DNA from: Anisakis pegreffii
Lineage: Eukaryota; Nematoda; Chromadorea; Rhabditida; Anisakidae
Direction: 5' to 3'
NCBI GenBank assembly: GCA_035041965.1
Contig: JAPYMA010000725.1
Coordinates: 62,001 to 126,000, forward strand
DNA length: 64,000 bases
Part shown: positions 1 to 15,600 of the stretch, piece by piece
Numbering within the stretch: the stretch's first letter is position 1
Layout of the letters: every line of letters begins with the position of its first letter
Translations under genes and position numbers: made by a program
The notes under the pieces: generated by a model
What the model saw: the letters and a program-made list of their open reading frames with translations, nothing else
Told to the model about the DNA's origin: nothing
The model's database searches: none

Positions 1-175
1 ATGCGGACAGTCCATGATGCAGTTGTGTGTGGTGTGTTGCGGAGAGTTGTTGAGTTTGTTGGCTTTGCGATAATGGGAACTGATTATGTCCGTGATGGTG
101 CAACGACGAAACGTTCGCCGAAGACGACGAAGAGAGGTGCTGCAACAAGAACGTCTTCATTTCCACCTGTTCCAT
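1..175 (-). CDS. Possible partial exon, Gln/His-rich protein running off the left edge
   Basis: I do not recognise a family. On the minus strand an ATG at 175 opens a frame of 58 codons that is still open at the window edge. It begins MEQVEMKTFLLQHL, then becomes rich in Ser, His and Gln (for example LHHHGHNQFPLSQSQQ, and HHTQLHHG near the edge). Such stretches are common in disordered parts of transcription factors. The segment is visibly more GC-rich than the following 3 kb, as coding exons are elsewhere in this window. The ATG follows directly after an AG (gtgcag), so this may be an internal exon or a trans-spliced start, although the pyrimidine tract is poor. The plus strand is also open here (88 codons from base 1), so strand is uncertain. 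Confidence 0.3.
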   Translation of the reverse strand, partial: MEQVEMKTFLLQHLSSSSSANVSSLHHHGHNQFPLSQSQQTQQLSATHHTQLHHGLSA

Positions 176-267
176 CTGCACCTTTCATACTTCATTATCC
201 CTTCCCATTAATCATCATCATCATCAGCTACACTTTGAGTTTTTTTTTTGAAAATCGATTTTGTTGA

Positions 268-3200
268 CTGATTCGACGACATTCATATTTCATTCACTCC
301 TACACATCAATCCACCCAACGCAAATTCTATTAAGAAATGCGTTCGAGAAATTCCTCAATGAGATACTCATTCGCTGAATCGCCTAAATGATGCTCAAAT
401 GGGAAAACTACCTTGACCAGAAACCGTCTATATCGATTCAAATTTTCCACAGAAAGTATCAATCACTTGAATAATGCTAACTAAAATTTGCTCCGAATAA
501 ACGATCCTCACTGATGGATTTTTGTTCGCTGTCAAATTTTACCGATAAGCTCGCTTATCGTAACCAATTCGACAACAGCTCAGTTGGAATTTGACAATCG
601 ATCAACATTTCGATCGAATGAATGAAACGATAATTTTGAGGACACTTTTCGGATATAATCATGTATGTATAAATAAAACAATCAAATCATCAACTGTCTA
701 TCTAACTACAAGAGACACATTGATCAGAGAATCAAGGAAAATTGATAATTCCACCTCTCTTTAGCCATTATGCATTCTGAGAAACGAAAAATGAGCAGTA
801 GTTGCTGAAAGGAAGGACAATAAGGCTGATTATACGAGCAGAGCGGTTAGTATTTGACAAACGATATGCGCAAATATAGATAATCACGTGTTGAAGATGG
901 TTGCTTCTTCGTTTCATTGAAATCACTGAATCTCTTTGGTTCAGTGCTTCTCAAAGCTTTAATACTACAGCAGCTACATCTCAGCGATTATTGTTCGTTA
1001 ATATGGCACAAATCCCATACTACGCACAAGAACACTTTCGACATTTCAGTCATTCACGTTCATCTGTAACGTGTGCATATTCTCCATCAAAAATCATTTC
1101 GATTGATGAATGAAACGATTTTCTTTTGAATTTGAATTTTATTTTGAATTGAATTTTTGAATTTGACGATCAATTTGACAATAAATGGATTTTTGGGATT
1201 TGACGACATATTTCATTCAATCAGAGAAGTGAAAAAGCACTGAATGCAATTTGAGAAGCACTGCTGCAATAAATAACTTCTCACTCGCAATCTAAAATGC
1301 AACACACATTCTATGCATCACGCAACAATAACTAATCGTTGTCATGTAACGTTCAGCAAAAAGCACTGATTAGAGGCCAAACCAACAAACCAAATGTGTA
1401 ATCGTCTATACGAAAGGATAATCCAGCAAAAAGTTGAATGTACAGTTAAGCAAACTGTTAAAGCAAAGAAGCGTTATTGTAATTACTCAAATACGAAGAG
1501 CAGTCGCCGTATTCGTCTGCCTGATGAAGATCGCATCAATCTGATGGCATTATAAAGCATGGTTTTACCCGAGAACATGCTTCCTTCTAAATGTTACGAC
1601 ATCAAACAGTTATAAGCAAAGCTTCAATTCCACCATCACAAAAATATTCATTCATTCAATTCCTACCTTAAGCATACGAACAAAATCACAACGGCAACAC
1701 ATCACTTTACAAATTTTCATTTATCTGCAAATATTCCCAAATGCTGTTATCATCAAGCACTAAAATTCTCAGAGTTTCTCAATCGATTACGACACAGATG
1801 TACATATATCTTCAAGTGAATTGCTATCTTATTTCCAAGATTCTGAATTAAACTGCTGAAAACCTCTTAAGATCTTCCTTCATGTATTCATGAAAAACGC
1901 ATCACACAATTAGAAATAGGAATCTGATTATTTTGATTGTTAGTTGATGAAAACGAGTGAATAAAGCGACACAACTGGATGTGATTTCATTAAGTGATGA
2001 TCCTGAATAGCAATTCTATTCGGGCAACGTTTCAACACATTATATAACAAATACACTGACTTAAACATCGACTGCACACACTCTCCATAAATGAAAATGT
2101 GTTACGATCAGTCACTGATCATTGATTGTTTGAAAGCAGCAAACAAAATGGAAAACTACAATACCAAAGATTAGTCACCTGGTTTCTAAAAATTTAAAGT
2201 TATTGAGTGCATCCAGAGCGAAGCAAATCAGCTCGTATGAGTTCAAGTTTAAATGGAAACTGTAAATGAACACTTTAGGCTAAACCACGTGAACGAATTA
2301 CACCAACAAATGATGATTGTCTAAACCAAAGTCAAATGGAATGCAAAACAGGATACGAACTTACTAGCACTGAGGATATTGGATAAGAGTTTTGGAACAA
2401 ATAAAAAATAAATCTGAGTATTGCATCGATGTATTCCGAGCAGCGACTGTCGCAATTCTAGTGAACCAATGTTCAGATACGGTTCGAAAATCACTCAATT
2501 CTGTCATAGCATTAAAAAAATCGAACTTATGGATCTATTATTTGACACTGTTCATTTATAGCAGAAAACCAAAATATTGCAGAACGTTTAAAAACCACAA
2601 AAAAACGTCTCCTTTGGAAATTTTTCAAACTAAACCCCACATATTTTATTCCATCAACTAGCTGATAAAACTGTTTCGTGATAAACGATACGATTCGATT
2701 CAACGTGCACACCCCCTATTAAAGAAAGATAAATGAAAAACAAAATGCATCATCAATCAATGTAAGGCGTATGAAAAGCATTGAACAGCTGCTGCTCACT
2801 GAAATGAAATGCAAAGAAAAACATACGAATGAAAATTGAATTTGCATGCAAGAAATTATTTATGAAACAGAAGATGGAAACCAAACAAACCAAAAAAAAG
2901 AGAAAAGAAAGCTTAGCAAATGAAAAAGAAGAGACAAGAGCACCGCAGAGATGCAATGATGGCAGTAGAGTGGTGGAATTATGATTTTTTAAATACTTTT
3001 TTGACGTAGACAACTCCATCTAAGGTGCAGTCATTTCTAATTATAATCATTTCTTCTTTTTTTTGTTTCACTTCAACGGACAAGTCGTTTTCACGAACAA
3101 AAATAACAAAAAGAAGAAACAAAAATACATACGTCATATGTGGTGGAATATAAATTCAATACAAACAACAAGTAACCAAATTTCTCTTCAACAAATTCAT

Positions 3201-3666
3201 CTTTAATTCTCTGTAATCGTCAAAGAAATCCATCATGAAACACTCAATTTTATAACTACTTAACAGCTTATTCACGAAGCATGAAGTAATTTCTGCGTTA
3301 ACGATTATTCATTCAACTAGACGTTCAATATTCAATATTTATTCAACTATATTCCAATTATCCCCCATGAATATTTAGGTACCCGTTCAAACACGTTATT
3401 CGCTAACGACACAAGATGAATGTTGGCCTTCGAAACACTATTCATTCATCTGCTCTTGGTATGATAAGATTATATCCCATAACACAACTGCAAAGAATCA
3501 GGGTCCCAACAACTTCTTCCCACTACTTTTTTATGCAGAAATTACCTCATCGATACTTCGCATTCAAATTTGAAAAATTTTTCTCACTATGACAAAACAG
3601 TGTGTGAAATGTACAAAAAGAAAATGATGAAGTGAATCAACGAATCGACTGAACGGATGTGAACAT
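268..3666. other. AT-rich non-coding stretch downstream of the MTA gene
   Basis: I see no convincing gene, RNA or mobile element here. The sequence is AT-rich with many TTCATT/ATTCA runs and only short, compositionally random open frames. A TTTATT at about 3338-3343, which reads AATAAA on the minus strand, lies about 325 bases beyond the MTA stop codon and could be its polyadenylation signal; that is an inference from position only. Confidence 0.5.
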
Positions 3667-6600
3667 CTACGGTGATAACTGAACGAATGTAAAACGAACC
3701 TGTCGTTTTGCGGTTGGCACCGACTTATCAGTGATCGGTTGCGGACGCTTTTGAGCACCAGACGATGAGGAGGTAGCGGTGCCCAACACACCAAACTGAG
3801 ATCCTGAGGCGATTATCGATGTGGCCAACTGCGCTAACACAGCGTCACTTAACTTGTTTCCTTTGATCTGCTTTGCGGCACGAATTATTTCCATCGGTTG
3901 TCGAGTCGTACCTCAAATTCCCAACAGACTGTTGTGACACTTTCAAATTTAATTCACCTTCACACCGCAAACCATTGAGAAACTTAAGAAGCAACAAGAA
4001 AAGCCACTAACAATATTGCTTGATCGCATGTGCGTTAATGGGCAAGAACGGTCGCCGTGCTGATCGCCGTATATTGAGGATCACTTTTGGGGCGAGTCTT
4101 CTCGCGATACGCATCGACAGTGTCGTGTTCAAGTAGAATGCTACACGTGTTTTTGGACCGACAGTTAGACCCGCATGACCGGGTATTTTCTGTTGAATTG
4201 TCATTTGCTGTGGTAGTTGCTGAGGGTGATTTGGTGGCATTCGAACACCAACGAACTGACCAGTGCTCGAACGACTCGGCAAACCACCGTTACGATTCTG
4301 CAATAATCGTTTACTCGTTCCAGTATTATATCATGTCATCACACCAACAATAGAACAAACTGTGATCTAACTATTGTGATTGATATGTTTGGATGGTTAG
4401 GCTTGCTGAAGAACCCGGAAAGATAAAATGCAATAGCGTGAACTTTATGAAAATAGTGCTCGTATCGTGAACAGTAAACATTTTGAGAAAATTCCCTTCG
4501 TAATCCATTATACTCCCAAAAAATTCAGTAACGAAAGTCAATCTAATCTGGGATTCAAAAATATCAATAATAATAAACTGATGAGTTGATGACATTGATA
4601 TATTATTAATAAATAAATGGCAATCAAATGAATTTATGCAAATCAAATGGTTTCAGTGGAAAAATATCGCAAATCAGCCAATCAGTCAAACAAAGACGAT
4701 TGATATTTCAAAAGATGATAACTGAGTAATACCCACCGGCTGAATGTTCGGCAAAGGAACGTTAGGCTTGATCAGTGTGCTCGACGTGAGCAGTGGACCG
4801 GAACTTATTTTCTGGGCTTGTGCTTGCTGCGTTGCGTTCAATAAATCCACCGATGCGGCTCCGTCCAAATCATATGATTCTGAAAAATCGTTCGCGATTA
4901 TGCACCATTTCTTTTTTCTTCGACAAACAACACTGTTCAATTGCATACAATCAAAAATCAAACAAAAAAACACATCAACAACATCAATATATTCTACATA
5001 TTTCAACAAAACGGTGGGCAACATCAAAGGAATTTAGTACATTTCGTTTTATACGTTATACGTACCACTCCGCACGATTCGATCTGATTTCGATGTGGTT
5101 GTTTGGTGAATTTCAAACATTCTCAACATTTCATCACATAGATTGTGATCAAAATTTTCGCACATTTACTGATGTTACGCAGAAAAAAATAATATTTCAG
5201 TGTCATTTCAACTGCAACAAAACATCGAAGTTCAATTTCATCAAAACATTTAACGAACCATATTTGTGAACTCGCTTTAAGCCACCATTCTTCTTCCACA
5301 TAGTCCAACACTCATTACAGAGTCTCAACTGCAAATGTGCAGGTCCCCAAGCGTACCACTGAGAGGATTCCTCCGCCTGAACAATCAATCTCACCAAAAT
5401 ATTCACCGTGCAAATTTATGACGCAGCCATTAAAATTATACAAACTTTGCATTTAAAACTGAATGTAATAGTTCTAACTGAACAGTTTATTTGAAAAAAA
5501 CTCGATTCACTCCAGTTCATCTATTTAAAAACAAAAGATATGACACTACAGCAATCATATCACGAACGTCTATCATCGCTCTGTAAGCCACCAATGTTTG
5601 GTCAGTCACCGAAATTCTAAGAAACGGCGTTTCAGCTCCAGTTCACTGAGTTTTTCAAACTCAGAAGGCAAACAATGAAAAAATGAGCATACCTCACAAC
5701 TTTCACACGATGACGTTCCTCTCACCGGAAGTCCGCTGGCATTTGGAGGACCAACCAAATTTGGATTTGGCTTATTGTAATTCGGAATATAGACCTGAAA
5801 TTTATGACATCTATTGAGGACTCACTACGGATGAGACCATAAGGAAGGCCTAGTCTATCTGATTAAACCATCTCCTAAACATTCCAGAATAGATCAGAAA
5901 ATCGCACAGCTTAATTTTAAAAAATGATAGCGTCTTATTAAAGGACTATTAAATCAAGCAGAAGCACCGGATTCTAAAGGGACCCGACGGATATCTTCTA
6001 ACAGGAAGTATTGCGAAGTTTTTACAAATCAATACAGCATTGGCGAAAAAATTTTTCAGTCAAAAGCAAAAGGAATTGTTTCGAAGTGAATAATAAATAA
6101 AACAAAATAAAAGAATACGATTGAAAATAAGCGCTGCTAACCTGTTTAAGTTTGCTCTCCTGTTCAGCCGCTTTACTCTTCTTAATTTCCACGTAACGAT
6201 TGGTTGTTTTCCACATATAATAATACTCAACTATGTCTCGGAGTGATTTCCACGGCAACTAAATTCGGCACAACATTACAATTTACACCGAAGCACTTCA
6301 CTGTTCCAGTCACTATTAAACATATCCGAGTATTCTAAAGTGAACACCGCATCAAACAGAAACTCTACGAAATAGATATCGCATTCATAGCAAAATTTCA
6401 CATTTTCGTATGATAGTAAAATGGAAAACGCTCACAAAAATCTCTCTCGAACGATCTACTCAAATATGCGTGAAACTAACAAAATCTGCTCGAATATCCG
6501 TGAAATCCTTGCCGTACTTCTCAATTGCCTCTTCGAAAAGATTCGCCTCAGCCGCTGACCATTCTTCCATTTGATCACTAAAATATCATTAAAATATGTC

Positions 6601-9600
6601 TATTCTCTCAATGAACGTTAATAAACATTATTTCAAACTTAATCAAAATCACACATCGCCTCACATCACTTCTCGAATCTATCGTATCAACTTCACAAGA
6701 TAATCAAATCAATGAAAAGTAACACAAATCACTCACCGACACAAAATTGGTCCTCCTAAACTGACCGTATTGTGCGATGTCGTTTTATCCGCATCCAACG
6801 GGTAGTGTTGTTTACTCGGTGGTGGAACCAAGTATTTCACAGCCTTCAATTTTTTTTTCAAATCACTTCTTTATAACTGCTTCAACACGATCACCACTAC
6901 TGGTTTCTTAACTACGCGAAAACTCGGACACTGTGACCTCTTCGAAGAGCAAATTTTCTGATACGAAAAATTCAGCACAAAACCTGGCCTACATTCCCTG
7001 ATAGGATCATAAAGAGACTTAGATGATCACTCCATAATCATTAAATAATAATAACAATGACGGTAAAATCACGCAGAACTAATCATATCAGAATCATATC
7101 AGAAAACTAATCATATTAATTAATCATATCAGAGTCACGCAAAACACCCCCACCTTCAATCCACATAATTTTCCATTCGCAAATTTTCAACAACTGATAA
7201 CAAATACGAACGACTCCACTGTTCGGTCTTACCTGTCCAATATCATAATTGGCTTGATGAAGCAAAGCCATTGCGTGGAAGAGAGTAACGTCACGACTCG
7301 CTGCAGCAGCCGTCATATGCAACGATGGCAACTTCATCGACGACGACGTATCGAGAGCACGTGAAAACGTTCCAACTGCTCTAAAAAACCGCAAATATTC
7401 TTTAACTCTCTTCTCGGGAATGCATTCATCTTATGAAACAATTTGGTAACCTTAAGCAATGTAAACGATTGCATATTTTCACCACTTTTCTAATACACAA
7501 TACAATACGACCACAAACATTCGAGTACGTTCCACTATCCCACGCCCCACAACACTTCGTGCAAATCCTCTTCATATTCTGTTCAAAAAACACCCTTCCA
7601 ATGTTTTAAATAACCGAGATATGATGTCCTTCTTATTCTCATGAATAACAACCGTATTCCGCCATGCGGGATACCCACAAAATTAAAAAATTAAATGCAA
7701 GAAGTGCGAGAACGTGAATAGCAAACAAATCAAACTGTGAACAATTGAATCGAAACCATACCGGGCAATAATCAAGAACTGATCGATATCTCGATCAGTG
7801 AGACTGTGGTGTGGATGATAGACGAGCACTTCACGTTCCGTTGTCGATATTACTGGTTGCTGTTCTGCACCGTCAAGCTCCTCTTCAACAATTACCAGAT
7901 TTCTGCAAAAGCACGCACATAAAAATTTTATTCACTCAAGATCCATCGAACAAACAGGTACTATAAACTCACTGATACGATAACTTAATTGCTCATGGTG
8001 CCCACTTTCAAGAAGTCAAACGAATGAGTGCTGCTAATTCTCAAAGATAAAGTTTAAAATTCAAAGAATATTCGCCACGAAGGAAACGTTTACGATCGAG
8101 TTAAAAAACTTTTAAACAGCATCCTCAAATATTTCAAATATGCTGAATGTGGAAAGAATACAGAACAATTTTTAAACTTTTCATATTGCAATTATATCAC
8201 ACATCAGCAATAATTAAAAGCATTCATATGCCCAAAACATTCCTTTCGAACATTCCTTCAAATTAAACACATACGATCCACTTCATATCAATTCATTTCA
8301 AAAACTGTTACGTTACTTTCCCATCCAATCATCCACGCAAAACCGAATACAAATACGATCCAAACCATGAATAACCACAAAACTAACCCATTTTCTTTGT
8401 TCTCTTCTTTCAAAGCGTCTGCTTCCATTCCATCTGGAACCTCACATTGATACTTATCACCGACTCGAATCTCGCCTTTATCAGCCAATAGGGTCATTGC
8501 GGCCGGGTCGTACACTAACGAATAGAAGAATACATCCTGTAAAATAACTGATATTTCATTTCATAGCAAAATTTACACAAACATTTGAAGAAAATAATAT
8601 GAAAAGATCAACTCTAAACAATCAGATGAAACCAAAATCAAGTTGAGAGTAACGAACGTCTTTGCCCAAGTAACTGTCCGGTGTCTCCACCTCACTCAAC
8701 AATGTCACTGTACATTTGCCACGAATATGAGTGGCCGGAAGTGCCTCGACTTGACGCGATAAGAATAATTCGTGCTGTCTAAAAGCAAAAAAATGCCTTC
8801 ATCATCAATCATATCGAATACACCACGCTCATAAAATGCAAATAAGTGAATAGTCAATAGATAATATTCACATGATCTTACAAAATTTTTTATCTCTGAC
8901 TCTACGTTGCCGAAACGTGTACGAAAATGATCTTCCTATATCAAATAGATTCAACCTAAACTTAGGATGATTAGATTTACTAATAGTTCCATCAGAACTT
9001 CAATGCATCTATCAACTCACTGTTCACTGTCATAAATGCCCACAAAACATTAATCCGGATCACATATTCGCATGTTCATTACCAGCACATGCCAAATGAG
9101 CAGATAATGTCATATAACAACATCCTCTCATTATATCTGCACAAACAAATATACGTCATCACACCATTCTCACTCCAGAAACGATGCACTCTAATCAATA
9201 TATCATCCATTTTTGAGAAAATATTTCTGAAATTATTAAATTCGATAAAGTGACCTTAACAAATGACGCTCCTTCGGTGTCAGTTTCTCCGAGCCAGTCG
9301 GTAAACCGCCGAGTCCATACCCACCTTCAATTTTCTCGTCATCGTCCTCGTCCGCCTCTGGTTCTTTTTTTTTCTCTTCCGGTGCTGAAAATTTCCGTGT
9401 GAATTTCAGTTACTCACTCACAATACATTACGCAACAAGCATTGAATTCTAAAACAATTTACGACTAACATTTTTTGATGTCCTCCTCAGGTTCACCACT
9501 ATCAACTTGCATCGGCTTCGGTGATTCGCTCGATTCATGTTTGATCTCATTGTTCGCCTCTTTATCACGACCATTCTCTGATGATTCTGCGCCTCCTTAA

Positions 9601-12600
9601 AACGAGACAATATCAGTGGGACATCTGAACAATGCAGTTTTATTGCGAAAAAAAAACAAACTGAGCCAAAGTTTGTGGGAATGAATCGAAAATTTGTTGA
9701 ACTAAACAAAAATAGGCGGCTTTCTCAAGTGTTTTATCGCGATACGATACGGAGAGCGAAACGAAACGAGACAATTTCATTCAACATCGACCGCTCGACC
9801 TCCAAAAAACGAATGCGTTCACATCAATCAGCCAACCAAAAAATCAACGACTCAATCACGAACCGTTCTCTCCTTCACTCAACGCAATCTCCTCTCCATT
9901 CGTGTCTCCATTCACCGATTCTTTATTGTTCCCAGAAGATGATGCCGTCAGTCGACGACGCGTATTGATCAGTGCTCCTAAGCCAAAAAAGAGAAAACAA
10001 TCTCTTCAAATGGAACAGAAATGACAACACAATTTGAAAAATTCCTCAACATGTTCCAATGAAAATCATCATCGTACTGAACGCAAATGACCTCACTAAT
10101 TGAAATTATCACCGCACGAATTTTCAAGAATATCACTGAACTGTTCTTTAATGTGAACGATTAAGCATTCATAACCTAAAACACTCAAGTGAATAGCGAT
10201 ACTTCCCTATTCTCAGCACCAAATTTCCACTGCTCTAATCTCAAAATCAGTTTGAAGCTTCCCGCAGTTGCATCATTCAATGTTACTTAATCACCGTCAC
10301 AACCAGCTAAAACCAAACTGCACCTAAACTCATAACTAAACACTTAAAGTCATCGTTCAGAATCTTTTCAACCGCATCGAAATCTCAAAACTCCATTCAA
10401 AATGATCACTCACTATCTTCCACACATTCGGCACGATCCGAAACTTTCAGCAAGCCTGGGGATATATCACGACGTCTATAATAACATAACACTTTTGCCT
10501 CTACATTTCCACTTGGCGTCTGAAAAAAACGAACAAAGAATACAAATCAATTTGAATTTATAATACTTCGACAACATTTTCTAATATCGTTCAAAAATGT
10601 TCTCTTGTCAATTGAAGTGTCCTTCATTGGAGTGTTGAATTGATGAATGTGGACATATTGATAATAAAAACAGGTAAACGAAATTACACTTCGAAATTAC
10701 AATCGATGTCCATTATGATATCAATTACCTAAATCTGAATCACTTTTCCTCCCTATTCCACTCAAAGATTTCATCAAAAGAGATCGACTAAAAAAGATCC
10801 ATAAGAGTTTAAGATCCAACAAAACAATGATCATACCTTATTCAACTCTTCAATACGTCGTACTTGATATGGAGCTGCGCTGGATATTTCGAAGTAAACA
10901 TAATCTGAAATTTTCATTCATCATTTGTTTTCATTTCATTTGTCCAAAATTTGTCCCCAGCTCCTTTGAAAGGCAAGAAAATACTATGGATCATGAAGGC
11001 GATGCTCATTCGCAGCCATCACTACTCTTCATAAAAACTCTATAGTTGCCTCTTAATTCATAAACATGCCAATATTTTCTCTACAAAACAAAATTTTTTT
11101 TATTCGTAAGTCCGAATTGAAACAACTTTCTCCATACATCCAAATCTATCAGATGAAAGTCATCCATCCATCACTCCAGTTTAATTCCAAACTCTGCCTT
11201 ATTCCTCACTACAATATTTTCACTCAATTTCGTTGCCTTCTCCACACACGAATCTCATACCGCAAATATTCTCTGCAGTTCTCATTCAAAATCACCATAT
11301 CAACTTCAGAACATCACCAAACAAACAACGCATTCCTCCAACAAAATACTGCCATGCGACGGTGAATGAACACACTCAGCAATACAACCTGTCTACCTTA
11401 CATTCATTCAACAACTTTTATGGAATAAATCTTTCAAAAAATTTCTGCACCATCTACCTTCTTATGCAATATCACTCGCAATATGAATCGATATCATGGC
11501 TTACTTACAATACCTCTGTCTTCGATGCTATCATATTCAAACAATATAAAACCTATCGATTTTCTCATCTCACCACAATCATTCCGTCGAGGAACACACA
11601 GTGGTCATGAGTAGTCATCTAATGAACACATGTATTACACTTTCGGTGAAACTCTTCCATGCAATTCAACCATAACGCATATTTGAAACAAATTTCCCAG
11701 CTTCTTTGAAAGGCAAGAAATACCCCAGCTTCTCCAAATTCTCCAACAGAAACAAATTACTCATTCTAATGAGATTACTCATTTGAGATCTTTGAGAAAT
11801 ATCATTTGAGAAAAAATAATAAATTACACAATGAGAAACAAATTACTCATTTGAAACGAACAACTACATCTCATTATAAAATGAAAAGTTTCAAAAAAAA
11901 TAACTTCGAAAATCAAACGAAAAAACAGCCATAAAAATAAAATAAACATACACACACATAAACTGACAGAAAATTATTTCTTAAACAATTCGAAAAAAAC
12001 AAAAATCAACGAAACCTTCCCAAACAAATCAATGAAACTTGATTTTTAAATGAATTTTATTCTTTAAAAAAAAAGTTCAGCTGATAACCAACCTCCAACT
12101 CTATACATATTCTGTGCCATCCCAGCACTAGTCCTTCTTTCTTTCACTACTCTTCAATACTACCCAATAGAGCAGCACACAAGTAGGATCGAAATCACTG
12201 AGCATACATCAAATAAAACGGCCACGCCGCTCTCAGCGCATGAGCTGCATATGCAATTCTAACAGTTATAATAATAACAATTATTATTATGATTATTATT
12301 GTCACTATTATTATAACAATAATAATAATAATAATAATAATAACGGTATTAATACGTCACTATACAAATTATATGTTAATACTACTCCCGCGACTAACAC
12401 GTACTTCGCAACAAACCAAATAAAAAATTATATAAACGTTATTGGTAAACTGCCACTAGATACTTATCCACCTAATAGCGCTATTATCATAACATCACTA
12501 CATTTAAAACACTCAAAAAACACAACAATACTCTCTATAAATACAGTCTCTCAACGTTATTCTACTATAATAATGCATGATATCAAGCACAGATCCTGAA

Positions 12601-15600
12601 ATTTCTTCTAAACAAATCAGCACTTTGCATTCCATTATTTCTTTATAGGCAAGATAACGAAGCTTCACAGCGCAATAACAAATGATAGTGATTAACTATA
12701 ACAATGTTCGTAAAAACACTAAAAATCACATTAACAGTAATAATGATAGCAACAGTGGCCATACACCAATTGTAACAATAACAGATCGTCGACTACAGAA
12801 TACTAATTCAGTTTCTCGTGCGGACAAATCATGAATGCCCAACGTTTCTGATCCGAGACCCATTTTCTTTCTATACGTGAATTCCATAAATTCCAAATTG
12901 CTGTTCAATCGATACCGACAAAACAACAAAAACGATCTGCACCTAAACCCCAATCTCATCGATCATCTATCATTTAGAGGTGTTCTCAGTTTTTCAGTGC
13001 AACAGAGAGAAAGGTCAATCAGTTAGAGATGACAGTAACAATTAATTACTCGATTTCTCAAGAGAGTGGGACTGAACGAAGGAAGTGTTATCGATTGAGT
13101 GAGACAGTGCTATGGAACAGTCAAACAGCATTTACTGTTGTTGTGTTATTTTTATTAGGAGGCAAAGCATTTGGTTGGTATTTCCGTGGTTATTGCCAAC
13201 AGCCAACTTAAGATTCATTTTATGACTTTTTAACTATCAATCGATTCATTTCATCCCACTTCAATAGTGAACAACCTGAATCAGTCAACTTCTTCAGCAT
13301 TCCCATCGCCAATACATCTGTTACCCAAAAAAGTTCTCTTTTTTCCAATCGCAATGACTTGTTTTCGAGCCAATCAAACGAAAGAATGCTGCTTAAATTC
13401 GACACTATGACGGATGATCGGGAAGAATTTAAAATTCCAAAACATTGAGGTGGCTAATGTCATGACTTTACCGTCCAAAATAGAGTATGAATATTGCTAC
13501 GTCCACAACATTCTTCCACTTTTCAACAGCCCTCAAATCGCTCAAAGTTCCTTCTCTCTCGGGACCAACTTCGTCAGCCAATAAACAAAATACAACTCAA
13601 AGTTCACCTACCCAAAAGTCTCCTATAGTTATCCCATAGTGGATCCAATCTCATATCATTCAATTCAATCTATTACAGCTAATCACATAAACAAAAACAA
13701 AAAGAAGCGAATGGAATGTATTCGCATCAAATTACAATCAAAGTATAGCCACCGAATACACCCGTAATAAGTTTTCTCAGTTCAGTATTTCTATAAACTG
13801 ATCGCAGTTCGTTCGTTATCCAATCGCACATTTAATTTGTCCACATCGCATAATTCATGTGCTCATACACATCCCACTTAACTGCCTCACTAAACAACTA
13901 TACCAACCAACAATAATCAATCAATAGACAGACTCAACAAAACATAAACTTCAAGCATAAATATTTCCTATATGTATAACGAGTGTGACTGAAGAGGATT
14001 GAACGAATCCTTCTTACAAACACGCTCTTCGTTTCTCATATCACCAACACAAACAAACACTTGTGTCCCTCCTCTACTTCTTCCAATAATAAAACATCCA
14101 TCCATCCATCCCTCCCCTTGTGCCGCCGTTCAAAAGCCGCAAACAGTAGGTAGTTCGCGTCACCTTAAACAATACTTCTTGTTCGTTCATCTGGCCACGC
14201 CTTATCCTTCGTTATTCTTCATCATCAAAAACAGATATGAAAGCACTTATACATACTGTTGCTCCATATGTACCCATCTACCTACTTGCTGTATATATGC
14301 AAATATACACACATATATTTGTAAATTTAGGCGAATACAAACAAACACTATCAGATGCGATGAAGAATAAAATCATCGATTCAATGATATGATAAAATAA
14401 CAAACGATGAACTATAATGCACACCTGTTTTCGATTTATTTCATTTAAACATGCACCAGTCTAAAAGTTTAATCACCAAAACTCATTCATTCATTCAGAA
14501 ATTTAACCTCATCTTCTTAACACAAACAACAAATACAAATTTTATCCTGAATTCAACAAAACCTAAGCAATTATACACAGGTTTTAATCACTCAAAAATA
14601 GGAAATTTTACAAAAAACTAGATGCCAAATTTGCTTTCAAGAAGACAGTTCATGAAAGTAAATAAACATGAATAATCGAAATATCTTAAATTATAAATTA
14701 TATAAATATAGATAAAAATTATCTTAAATTTATACAAAAGAATTTAACATCTGATTTCTCACGTTCAACCACATTCAATTCAAGTAAAATAAAGTTTTTG
14801 CCATATTTGGTTTTAAGTTCTGAGCGCAGACGTAGACACTAACCCAGACCAGTACGAAGTATCGTATGTGGATGAGAATTCAGAAATGGAAATATACCGT
14901 GCATATTGTACGGAACGGCATATCTTACAGATGACAGTCATTCAAGGAAGAATTTAAAAGATGATAACGATGGGACTATATCGTGCACAGACCTTCAAAA
15001 TTGCGCGAAATTCGAGTAGAACACTTCTTTTTTATCTTCGAAAATTTCAGCTGTTTCACCTTGGGAATTAGAATAAACTTTAGAGAATCTCACAGCATTA
15101 CGCATCTTTCAGATCCCATAATCTCTGGAACTTCGTGCTATCAGTTACTTATATTCGTTTCAAAAAAAATCTGAATAGTGCCGTCAGGAAAACGACAATG
15201 AATCTCAACGAACAGCAAGCGAGAAATTGTTTTATTGCACCAAACAAATCAACGATATCAAGTTCAATAAGCTGATCTGATGATAAAAAGCAGTATTTCA
15301 AGCACTCAAACGAACTATAACTCTCCCCAAAGCGACCTGCATGGCAATATCTCATAAATGCCGTAAGCTATTTTCTAAAGAATATTATGAAAAATATGAT
15401 AACAGTTCGATTGCGTGCCGTTGTGTCTCCAGATGATGCGCATTAGTTCCATTGGAACAATGAAAGGGAAATTCTATCTGATAGCAATGAGCCTCATCGA
15501 AAATTTACTAACATAGCTTCACGAATACCCGAAACTGATCAGTAAGAGAAAACAAAAAAAAACGGGAAAATGTAAAAATCTTACCGCCCACTCGATACAT

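Noticed and set aside
4793..5269. 158-codon plus-strand open frame
   Set aside because: It is antisense to two well-supported MTA exons (4737-4879 and 5259-5376) and their intron.
13029..13211. Small plus-strand frame with a hydrophobic stretch
   Set aside because: Lies in the MTA first intron, short, no homology that I recognise and no splice or start support.
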